A stretch of 64,000 nucleotides of DNA from Echinococcus granulosus (lineage: Eukaryota; Platyhelminthes; Cestoda; Cyclophyllidea; Taeniidae). Under the pieces are notes generated by a model. The model saw only the letters and a list, made by a program, of their open reading frames with translations. It was not told where the DNA came from and did no database searches. The position numbers were made by a program, and so were the translations under genes. The stretch is from the NCBI RefSeq assembly GCF_000524195.1, contig NW_020170452.1, positions 199,628-263,627 of the forward strand, given 5' to 3'. Below, piece after piece: positions 25,212 through 37,200 of the stretch (the first letter of the stretch is position 1; every line of letters begins with the position of its first letter).

Positions 25212-28200
25212 GAGAGACTAATAAGATTACGTAATACGCCAGCACTCGGTTGCAGGCCTCTCATGGTAGGCGCTAAACCGCCACAAATGACACTCACGCA
25301 CACACGCACGCACACACAAACAAGGTCAGAGTGAACTCAACGCATCGTGTGTACACACGACAGAAACGCGGTGGCAGGTGTTTACGACCTCTTGGCCAAT
25401 CAATACACCGGGTCACGACAACGATTACATTTGTCCTGACACCACTCTCCTCGATTTTAAATAAGCGAGATCTGAGCCGTCGACCTGGCAAGTTCTCGCC
25501 CTCATGAAAGTGCATCATGTGGTAAGTCTTTTTAGTCACCGAAAGGTCCTGAATAACTCGCCAAACGTGGACTGTTACGATCCACCTGAGCGTAGGTAGA
25601 GGATTCAAAGTTTGCGTCTTGGTGTCAACCTTCTGCAGCCACTTTTGGTATTCCTAACCAACCGTACTTAGAGGAAAGATGTGGAGCCAATTTTTTTGTC
25701 GTAGAGCGCTCAAGAGCCTCCTTCCAACCACCTTGAAAACTCTGGATTAAGGCGGGTTCAAAGGCAGAACTCTGTCAAAGTTTGGACCTGTCAAGATTTA
25801 TGGCATGAGAATCATCCTCCAGGAGGGAAGCAACATGTCATCCACGGACAATCTAACAGGAAATCTCTGATGTGTGGATAACCCCTGCAAATTCACCTCC
25901 AGCGCCACCTCTTCTGATGCAAATTGGACAAGTCGATAGACGAGACGCTCTACCGATCCACCTTTAGAAAGAGGCGGCTAATTGTAAAATACTATCCCAT
26001 TCATTCACTGTCTCCTTCTTTTCCCCCTGAATCCTAAGCCTTTGTGTTTAAATTGAAGCAGGGAACAACTGCACAGCTTAAAGCCAAGGCGGCGCTTTGT
26101 TGATCCTCAGTAACAAAATTAACCCTCAAAAGGCGTACTTTACGTAATCCCATGCGGTGGGAATTGGCAACCATGCGGGTTTCTCGGGTTTCAGAGGGAT
26201 GGAGGGAGGGCCTCTGGATGAGCAAATGCGAGATATTCAAGAGCGTATCAGCTAACCGCAATTGCATTAGAACATAATCCGATAGCCAGGGTTACTCTCG
26301 TGTAAATTAAGGAAGATTCGAGCATGACAGATTCGATACGTTAGAGAGCAGTCTAACAGACCGATGCCAGTGTCGTTTAAACGCCTAGAAGTAATAATGT
26401 GAGTCCTAGTAGACCGGAAGCATACTACGTGTGCTTTATCGTGTAAAACTCAAGAAATCTGTTTAAACTGCACGATTGGCTACAAATAATTGTCATTGCT
26501 TATTCGTGGCAAGAGAAAAAGACGGTCAAATCAGTGCGTCACGTATGTGTGACGCTGGAGGTAAACACATAAATCGATAGTTATGCGTAAACATCCCATT
26601 TCTTGCATTTCTGTAACTCAAAATTCTGAAAGAGGAGGTCTTTTTTAATTCTCGAGTTTAAGAGGGAGCCAATCAAAGGGGGTGACGAAACTCTGTCCCA
26701 AGGTCAGCAGGGGCCCCACTCTGAAGGCACGCGGTAAACAATAATCACAGCTAGTTGGCTTTCTAATTGCGGCTTAAGACGGAATGCTAATGAGGCAGCG
26801 AATGGGGCCAACCGCCTAATTTAAATATTCTTCCGCTTTGGCACAACTTCGGTGATGCTTCTTCAAAACGGCGTCGCTCTTCTTCCCGCCAATTCTTTAC
26901 CACTTCGTATTGGCTTCCAGCTAACAGCTTTGACACCATAAGGATTAAAATGTCTCCTTTCTATTCTCCGGGACACAATAAAGAAATATGGTAGTAATCA
27001 ACAACTTTAACCGAGATCAACCTTGCTCCCACACCAATACAAATGGAGGTAAGCGCATCATGATTTACATGGCTTTTTGCCATTTGTCTAACATGCACGA
27101 AGTGTCACTGGCTTGGGGGTGACGACTGTTGAAACACTGTAAAGGTCTAGTGGAACCTACGAAGAAGGCTGGTAATTAACCGCACCTCTGAGCCCCATAC
27201 TAAAATGTATAAATACATTCCATGTGAGTATCAGCATCTTCATGCGCCCTTCTCAAGTGCATCTACTGGAGGAGGTTACTAGGTAAAAAGTGTCTTGGTA
27301 ACACACAATGGTATGATTGATCGGCTCTTTTTCTTTCCAGGATCTAAAAAAAATACGGCATTTCACCTTTGAAATGGGCTGCTATGAAGTTGACATCTGT
27401 CACTTCACTTAAAATTGGTTGTAGGCGTTTCTGGCAACGACACTTAAGTACTCTCTTCACGCATACTTTTTTTCGCTTTTTTTTTGGCAAACAGTTTTCC
27501 CCAGGTGCTGCCAAACGGTTACGACTAATAAGGTATACATCCTACTTAATTAATTTAAGTAAATGTCAAAAAAGTGATTTAAAAGTCTTTTCTTCACTTC
27601 TCTTGCAGTGATTCGCAGGGATCTTTCCAAATAATCTATTGCACTGGTTTTAATATTTTCAGTCTCCCTTGACTCCGGTGTCATCACTCCTTCCCATCCC
27701 ATTAGTAGTGGTTGGTTTCTCCAGTCGGTAGACTGAAACGTCCGATCTTGGTGAAACTGCACTAAAGATTTGAAGTCAACAGTATTGGAAGAGCGCTTGA
27801 ACAAGGAAGATCAGGGCTCTCTAGAATCGATCCATACATGAGGAGAAATTCTAGCACTTCGCACTTTACTTGGTCATTAAGATGTAGGAAGAGTACGTAA
27901 ATTCAGCTTCGATGGCATAATGAACCAGACCGTCTCATCACGGCAGTACTTTTTTATCTTTAGCAAAAATAGGAAAATAAATTATAAATACTCACCGAAA
28001 CAGCTTCAGAGACGGCCTCACTGACTAGCCGTGCCTGCTGCGTTACCTCGTCTTCCGTCTCTGCTGCATTGCTTCCAGTCATTCCCTCCATTTTTAGCAT
28101 TCTCTGTTCCATTTCTCGTGTTTTTCTCTCCTCCACCTCACGTGCTTCTCGTTGCAGTTGACTCAGCCACTCTGACAAGACATCAGCTTCTTCCTCAAAA

Positions 28201-31200
28201 TGCCGCCAGTGAAGAAGGGCATTTTGCAGTTGTGCGTAATGCGTGTGCACCCATTCCACAAGTCGGCTCCACTGAGTAGCCAGAGTGGCTATACGTCCCT
28301 CGACATTGGCATCTCGTGCGTCTGGAGTTTCGGAGGGCACCAAAATAACAATATCTTGCATGTGTTGGGCTAACTTTTCACCAGATTCAAGGTAATTTTC
28401 TAGTCTACGGTTGGCGACCAGTTGAGACTTCAGCTCTTGTACAGTTGTTCCGAAGCGTTCTGTTGCTTGTCGGTCCCTGTAGGTAGTTACAAGAAATTTT
28501 TTATTTTATAGCCTCTTTTGATGTTATTTTTTATTTTCAAAAGGGAGCAAAGGAGTGCCATCTGAGCACTAGATGACACGCCTGGAAAGTACTTAACAGT
28601 TCTCTTTAGAATGTAATCAAATATAAAACATCTACTAATTAGGTATAAGTAGACGCTGATTTTAATGGGACTCGTTTTCAAAAGCACTCACCTTTCCCAT
28701 TCAAGCATTTTCAGTTGTATTTCAACAGCACTCAACACAGCCTCCTGTCGATTGAGCAGACAGCCGGCGAGAAAGCGATTTCCAGCTTCAGCGGCTCTAT
28801 TTAAATTCGTCCACCGATTTTGAAGAAGGCTGAGCATTTTCTTAACCTCACCAGGTTGTACAAACTGAAGGTGGTCAATTAGCTGACGCTCAGTATCAGA
28901 ATCATCGCCAGTGGTGGAGGATGGAGTCGTGTTGGAGATTCTTTGAACATGTTCGGCTAGATTAGCAAGTCGTTGTCCGTAGCGTAAGCAACGACGGAAC
29001 ATTGGTTCGTGCTTTGTTAAATGGGCAGTCAAATCCTGGGCAGTAAAAAAATTGGGACGGCTTTATTTCCTGTCGAGCTGGATTAAGGTGATATAGTCAA
29101 CTTAGGTGGGTTGATGCTTGGATAAATTCCAATCTGTTTAGAGATTTTGGCCTTTAAAATGAATTAAATGGGCAATTTTCACAGAGTTTAAGAGAGAAAA
29201 TCGTTGGGTGGTAAATTAGCCCGATTGACAGTGATTGATCCTTCAGCTTGAATGCAAAATCTGTCACTTATGTGGCGGTAAGTCAGCAGTCAAATGAGGC
29301 CACAGGGCTTGGTGAGGGTCGGGAAATCGGAGAGGAAGAAGAGGAGGGGAAGGGGAGGAGAAAAGATCCATCTCGCTACTGCAAAATTACCTTTTGCAGT
29401 TCCTTTTGACACTGTTTTGTGGGACTGACAGGCTAGAGGAGACTTTAAAAAAAACACTACCCGTTTTCCAACAAAAAGCATGAGGTGGCTATTCTACCGG
29501 GTTGTTAGGTTTAATGTGGTGCAAACCCCTTTCAGAGAAGGACATAAAACATTTCTGTTTTCCATAATAAACATTCCCTCTTTGCCAATCTTCAGGAAGG
29601 TGCTCGTGTGAAAAGATAACATTCCCTCTATCGTGTAAAAGTCCTGTTACAACAAGTGGATGATTAATTTGGCCGAAAAAAGGGAGATGACTTTCAACTC
29701 GATGACGGAGGCTCTCGTCAGGCGTTTTAATTCTTCCCCACTTCAGCCTACAGTGCGGTGGGTCTTTTGTGTTCGGAATTGTAGTCATCATCCAGGGAGG
29801 GGGGACTAGGGTGGGAGGGCTATCTCCAGGACAATAGGGAGGATGAGAAGGTGAGGAGACGCCATTACCCTAACGTCCTAAAACACACGTTTTCTGACAG
29901 CTAGGCATTATGTTATGAAGTCTTGCCCTGGAATAGGAATTTAGCCTCTTCTTCCCACCCTTCCCCCTTTTTCCTCCCCGAGTTGACTAATTCTGGCTAT
30001 TTCCAAAGCATTTTTCTCGCGTACCGAGTTTTATTGTGTCGTGCAGATAAATCGCAGTCATAAGTGTTTGACCTTCAGGAAATGGACAATTCCTAGTAAA
30101 TATTTGCTTTGGCAATCGACTACACGGATGCGCATAAAGCAAGGTCTTCGAATGGGGGCGAACATCCCAGGAGTTGGCCATAATAAGGCATGGGGATAGT
30201 TTGGGAATGGGTGACCGAGGCCACGAGTCTTTTCTCATCACAAGTCAACTAACAAACAAAATCTAGCGGTACCTTTTTATACAAAGGACAAAAAGGAGAG
30301 AGAGAGGGGAAAAAAAGACAGCCTTTGAGGTCTACTGTCACCTGTCAATAAAAGTGACTCTGATTTGTTAAGTTTTCACAACCTCCTCCATTTCAGTGCA
30401 GATCAGTGATTGTTAATCCCTTTTGACTATGTAGAAAGGGTCTGTCGCATCTCACTTGGATAACCTTGACCCACATTCAACCAGGTGGACGAGGGTTCTA
30501 CGCCAGGGGTGAAGTGTACCACACCGAGAAACTGATGCATATTTATGCTTTAAAAGGCATGCATATAAACAATCGCATGCACCTTGCAAGTTCTTGAACC
30601 TTGCAAGAAATATTTGCCCCCAAGCGCACTGAAGCAATTCGTGCAAATTTTTGGGGGCAATTACGTCCGCATGGATAACTCTAGGGCAAATCAATCCAAT
30701 AGAATGATGGAATCCATTGAACTTAAATAATTCCACACCAAAATGACACCGACGGTGGTGATGGTTGAAGCTGAACCGATGCTTAGACGAAGGACATTCA
30801 CAACCATGTCAAATGGTGGAAAAACTACCACGCATCCACCACTTCTGCAGGTCGGCCAATAGGAGAGCAGGAGGAATGATCGGAGGAACCGTCGCGCCTT
30901 AATTCTCCCAAAAAATTGTAATAAGCGAGATTTGTAAAAATGGGAAAAGGCAGAAAGAGCGTCTCAATTTCTGCTGCCTATTGCGCATTTAACCGAGTAG
31001 ATTGGGATCCTGGACAAATTTTCCCACGTTTAGTTAATAGCACCACTGCCTGTCGCCCCCACCCGCACCCGCCCCTCCAGATGGTCTTCTTCCCAGTGGA
31101 GTTCGTCGAATGGAGAAATTCAACTCTCTCTCAAGACATTTGACAGATCCAATTGCACTGAAGCCAATCTGGACACCAGAAGGAACCCAGGGAGTGGGAG

Positions 31201-34200
31201 ACGCAAGACTAGAGGGAGACCACCTTGGAGTTTGAAGGCACACATGAGTCCTCTGGGCTAGTGTTAATAAGCTCTGGCCAGCGCCAGTCTTCCAGCCCTA
31301 CCTCACGTACCCCTTTTAATGACCTTATTATTTACCAGAAGGTTAATTTACGTAGGACCCACCTCATGAGTGTTGAATCGTTTCCTTGCCTCCAACAATC
31401 GGCTGACAATTGTCTCATTCAACGACTTGACATCATCAATTGGTGACTTTTCCAGGGCAATCAAATCAGCTTTCTCAGCTACTGCCATGGGATCTTGAAG
31501 CATTGCCTTCTCAGTCACCTTGCCATCATCATTAAATGCCTTCAGGTCTGCACAGTTGTCACTCAATCGCTCCTCCATGGACAGCATCCACGCAAGACTG
31601 CGTTCAGCTTTATGTTGAAACTCCGACATATTCAACTGTGCATCCTCCAAGTGACTAACTTCGTCGAGTTCACTAGCCTCCTCCGAGCAGAAGGTCAATT
31701 CTGAGGCTGTTGGAGATGAACTCCTCGAAGATGTGGTCACGACGGTGACGGTGACACCTGCATCGGGTTCGCCCGGAGTGCCAAATTGTGCCTGATTCTC
31801 CTAAAATGTCAAAACATGTACACCAATTACGCCTCTTTGCCGCTACTTCGAGAGGAGGAAGAAAAAAAGGAGCTTTGAGGATGAATCACTTTGCCATATC
31901 TATCAAACGCTGATCAGATTTTTGCCCCTACCAATTATCTGTGCGGATTAATCGCCTTCAGCTAACTTTACCTCCTTGCTTTTTCTGACGATGGGTTATG
32001 CAAATCTAAAATATTTTCCTTCTCTCCCCCTCCCCCCCCCAAACCTCCTTCTAGCCCCTTTTATTTGGTAGGTTGATGCTTTGTTCAGGTGAACGTTTAA
32101 CTGCGGAGGCATTTCATCCTCTACTCGACGTTATGACTCCTGTCATGCCTCCAGGCTTCTCCAGGCCTTATGCTGGCGTAACTTGTGACGACTACAGAGA
32201 GCGCTCCAGGGGCTATAACGTGGCAGTGTGTCAAGGGGTTTGCTGTGGAAGTCTTGGTTGGTGAAAAAAGGGGGCAAAGGGAAGGAAGGGGATGAACAAG
32301 AGGTAGGGCATGTAAAGCAGACCTATGTCAGCAAGTCGCATGGCAACCTTGATTGACTTCTTTGGCACGAACCAGGAGTACTTCATGAGATCCTCAAAGA
32401 GCAAAAGTGATGGGTAGAAAGCCACCTGATGTGCAGTACTGTTAAGATCTTTTCAGTGGTGGAACTATTGACATGCCACATCACTTCTTTCTTGCCTCCA
32501 CACACTGAATGTGATCAAGAAGGGATCAGAAAGGCGTCAAGTGGCAGTATACCCTCCTCACACTCATTTACATATATCCGAATGGAGCCCCATTCAGCGT
32601 CACAAATAAGTGACGCTCTGATTTCCTCACCCAACTCCATGTCACAAAGCTATGGGTTAGGACCAAAACAACGGAGTGTTCATGGCCTGAGAACCAGTTG
32701 AATATGTCACTTCGATGGCATAAACATTAATGTTAAATCGGATCATGGGGTGCAATAAAGTCTCCACCTACCATGGCGGTGGTGCGTATTTCAAATGCCG
32801 GTTTATTCCTTCGCCGTCGGTCAATTTCAACGGCCAAACGCAGTTCAATCAGGTAGATGGCAACTGACCGTGCATCTACAGCATCGTTGGAGAGTAGATC
32901 TTCCGGTTCGAGAAGTCGTGCCACCGCGAACTCCTTTGTGATGAGATGAAATGCCAGGCCTAAATTCTGCATTGGTGTTTTCTCCAGTCGAAACCGGTAG
33001 CTGAACAATTCCGGTCTAAAAAAAAAGGGGAGGGGGTTTTCCGTGCTTGTTGGACGTTTGAAAAGTGATGCAAACCAGGTTGGCCCATCATTAAATCCTC
33101 ACAAAGCGTAGGTTAATGCTTTGCGGAGTTCTAAAAATAATACTCGGTCGGGACAGCAAAGGTGTTGAATGGCAAGATGACTAGATAAATCGGAATATAA
33201 TCTAAAGCACTAAAAACCCTCCCGGAGCTAGAAATTAGCCGGACTTAGCGCCGTCTAGTCGGTTGCCCACTAGGCCTTCGCTTCATCTGACAGCTTAAAA
33301 CACGGTGCATGAGAACATTTGTTGAAACTTTTTCAACCCCCCCCCCCAAAAAAAAAAATTCTCCTTCATCGAGGTCGCCAGACGTTTTTCCTAGTTTCTG
33401 GATCCGTAACAATCTAAAACACTTCGTAGTTTGCGCTTTTGTCAAGCCTCGTCCTTATTGGTCAATATCATGAGAAGACTAATATCCCTATCACACGAGT
33501 ATGATCAATCAAAATGCCAGAAATATGCGAGATTTCTTCACTTCAGCACTCCAGACAGCACGTACCATGCTCTGGGTGTAACTCCAGTGCCCCACCCCCT
33601 TCCACCCGTATGGCACTTCACTAAAAAGCGGCGGCGCCGCCGGTGATTGGTCAATTTGACGGAGGTAGGCTGAGCCGTTTCGCCGCATTTAAAACGTACA
33701 AAACCCCGGTTAAAAAGGAAGCTAACTTGAAAATGCATCTATAAGTAGGCATTGGAGCACACCTATCAACACCGAAGAAGCGTAGACAAGACGTTGTTTA
33801 CAAGGAAAAATTGGGGGCCATTTATTTATGCTAAGGCTGGCTTTACGCTCAGATGGCGGAGCAAAACATTGCTACTTTTGAAGACTTTTTTTTTTAAAGA
33901 AAACTAGTGAATCTCGAATGCATACCTTTGCTGATTAATTATAGCCAGGAATGCGAGTCCATCACGCCAAGATGTTGTGTAATTGCAGATATTTACGCCT
34001 TCATATCTAGGGCGGAGGAAAAGGAATAGTTGAATTAAACATGGAAAAGGAGGTAGGCAAGAAATGGAAGCCTGACAGTCACAGTCGGCAAGGTTGCCAC
34101 ATCACTCTCACAAGCAAACGCGCACCCACGGGAAACAACCAAAGCCCTGAAACTGGGTGATGTTGACGAGGTGTCACTAAGGCGTGGAGGTGGCTTCAAA

Positions 34201-37200
34201 ACCTTTACGCAAGTCACGTGGACTGATGGTGGACTAATAAAGTCATTTTTTAAGTTCTCAATGTATAGATTGATCTTCCTCTAACACCCAACTACGAACA
34301 AAGCCGGGGGGGGGGGGGAAGACGCAGAGAACTGATTTTCACGATGATATTTAAAGTGGTCACAGAGTGGTCAAACGTGAGTCCAATTGGAAGGGGAGGG
34401 AAGCACAAAATTTATTTAACTTTTCCATCCTTTTTTCTGGCTATTCTTGTCAGTTTTTTAATTCGATGTTATTGGTCCTAATAAAACTTACGACTGGGTG
34501 GCATCTTGACACCAAGCCAATAGGCGCTCATCCTGGCGGGTGAGCCATCGATCCAGAAGGGGTGTCCGGGTTGAACAGAACTCAGCCTCGGGAAGAACAC
34601 TGCTCATGCTATTCCGTTTACTTCGTTGACCAATCAGCGTGGAGGTGGAGGAGCCCACTGAGCCCCTCACTGTTCCACTGGCTTCTTGGACGTCTTCAAT
34701 GGGACCAGTTCCAGCTCCAGCTGCAACGGCTAGGATCCAGAGCGTATCCAAGCCCAGGGTTAGACGCATGGATGACGACGAGGCGGAGAGGTCACTGTCT
34801 GTGCGTTGGTAAGTGTCACAAGCTAGCTGGATAGCTGTTGCAACATCATGCTGTGTAGACGAGGAAAAATGGCAAGAAAGAAAGTGTATTTCGGGCTATT
34901 TTGTTACCAAGGGGTAGTCGGTAAAAGGCCTTTTAAGATTGGAGGGTGTAATTGAAAAAAGGACTCCTCTAGCGATATGTCAAAGTCAAGAAAGAAATTT
35001 GCCACCACTTTCTGCTGCATGGAAGTCGCTAGCTGTTGCCAGACTGGCAGAATTTATTCCAGGGCCTTATTTTCACCCAATTTAGCTGAGAATTCGCGAG
35101 GGATTGGACCACATCAAAAGTCCAGATGGCTGACGGACCAACTGGACTGTAGAATGGAAAAAGACAACTGCTAGTGAACGGTGGAAACAAGACGCGGGTT
35201 CCTGATATAGGACAGGCTGACTTTGTGAAGTTAGGCTGTGGAGTTCCTTCCCTTCAAGCCACTTCCTCCTAAACATTCACCCACCTTACTTCTCCCCTAC
35301 CCTGCCGCCTCACCGATCCCGACCCCCGAGTTTTTTCTAACTTGTGTGCCTATTTGCAGCACACTCATCACTTTCCTCCATCCTCCGTCTAGACCGAAGA
35401 TTAGTGTCACTGGGATGGTCAAAAGTCCATGAAAAAAGGCAGCAGCTTCAATGTCGTGTTTGTGAACACTGGGTGTAGGGACCGAAAAGGCAAAGGAAGA
35501 AAAGCAACGCCAGAGCCATCCACCTTCCAAAATAGCTTGACATTTCAGCCAGTGCACATCGGAGCCATTAAAGTGGGAAACATTGTTGTTTATAAATGCA
35601 CAAACGTGTTTGGCATTCCTTTTGTAATGACCCAACCACGGTGTTCCAGCATTTCCTTTCCCGTTTGTCCAGTCCCCTTCGCCCCCACTCCCCCTCCAAC
35701 GAATTTCACCTTCAAATTGACATGTGTGTGTCAAATTTGGGGGGAGGTCTACGATTCTCTCTCTATCCACCTATTTATCTATCCGGGATCAAGTTTTCTT
35801 TTTTTTTTGCTTTACCTTTCGCGGCCCTAGAAACTCGTTTTCGGCCACATTAAAGGCAGAGAGCAAAGCGTGCAACGCACAAATGTGACCTACTAACTGA
35901 CCTTGTGGTGTGTCTACAGGAATGAGTCATTTGGGTTAACTGTAGATAACCAAAAGTTCATCACTTCCCTCCGTGGAGAGCGGATACCGTTGCCGAGACT
36001 CGGGCAACCTGTCAATTGAACTAGACAGGACTGACTAACTATATTGGAAGGGGTGGCAAATTTTGCTGATTCTGGGCCGATTCGGGGAGAAGGAAGGCAA
36101 GGAGGGGTAGGAGAAAGAGATCCAAATATCCCACGTTTCTTAGTATTCTAAAGTGATTTTCACAAGCCTGTCAAAAGTTGACAATGGGGTTCTTACAAAT
36201 CTTCCATTTTTGGATACTCTTTTCACCCAAAAATATACGAAATTTAGGGTCCCTAAAACACGACTGAATTGCCTTAATGGGTTTTATTTGATAAAAGTTA
36301 ACAGTTGGTGCCTGTGGATTTCAGATTTTTCGTAGCTACGAATGGTGGGGCGGGGACCGAAGGGAGGCCTGCGGTCCGGGGTGGGGGCGAATTTTAAGGC
36401 AAAAAACGCATACGCGGTGGCAATTAAATGCACCGGTACCTACTGCCACTATCGAAAATACCACCAAGGGCTTTTAAATAATCTGACTTCAAGAGGGATG
36501 GCCTTTTGTATGGTGCCAAATGTGTGTCCCACCAAAAAACGAAGTGGAAGTGGACCCACTGGAGGGTGATTGACTGAAGGAATAAACGGGGGAGACTGGG
36601 CTTACCGGAGAGGGGTATGCTCTTCCTGACTTACCCCATAGAGACGTTCAATGAGGGAGGTAGCATTCTCCTGCGTGGAAATTCCATCCGATGGTCTAAA
36701 ATTACTCTTTCAAGGCGAAAAAAAGAGGTGACTTGGTTGTTAAATAACAACACGAAAGTCTACTAAGCACGTAATTTTTAGGCGTAGGCACTTATTGTTA
36801 AACTCCGCAGATTGTGGTAAAGAACTAATTCGATCTTCTCTGGTAAGAGCATAAAACGATTCGTAAGGTTAACTCGGAGATCGCCAGCTTTTACGCAGAT
36901 CTGAGCAACAAGTGAAAGCCTACCTAGATCGACACCTTTTTAGGGCCTTTTGGCTCTCGGGTCAACAAAAAACAAGCGAGAAGGAAAAGAAAGGTGGACT
37001 CACTGTCGACGCCTTTCGATTGGCTAATTCTTGCGCCAAACTGAGGAGGGCCTCGGGATCACGGAAAATGTCCACTGCTTCTGTAATCTCGTGACCGATT
37101 ACATCCTACAATATGGTACGGACGCGTTAGAGGGTAATGGTGGTACCCCTTCCCAGCTCTTTTAGCTGAATTGGGATACTTCTGGGATTGCCACACAGTG

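Noticed and set aside
27550..27804. Minus-strand frame (KSLVQFHQDRTFQSTDWRNQ) as a dystrophin exon
   Set aside because: It lacks repeat-like hydrophobic spacing, no acceptor/donor pair closes the phase with neighbours, and the frame has no ATG.
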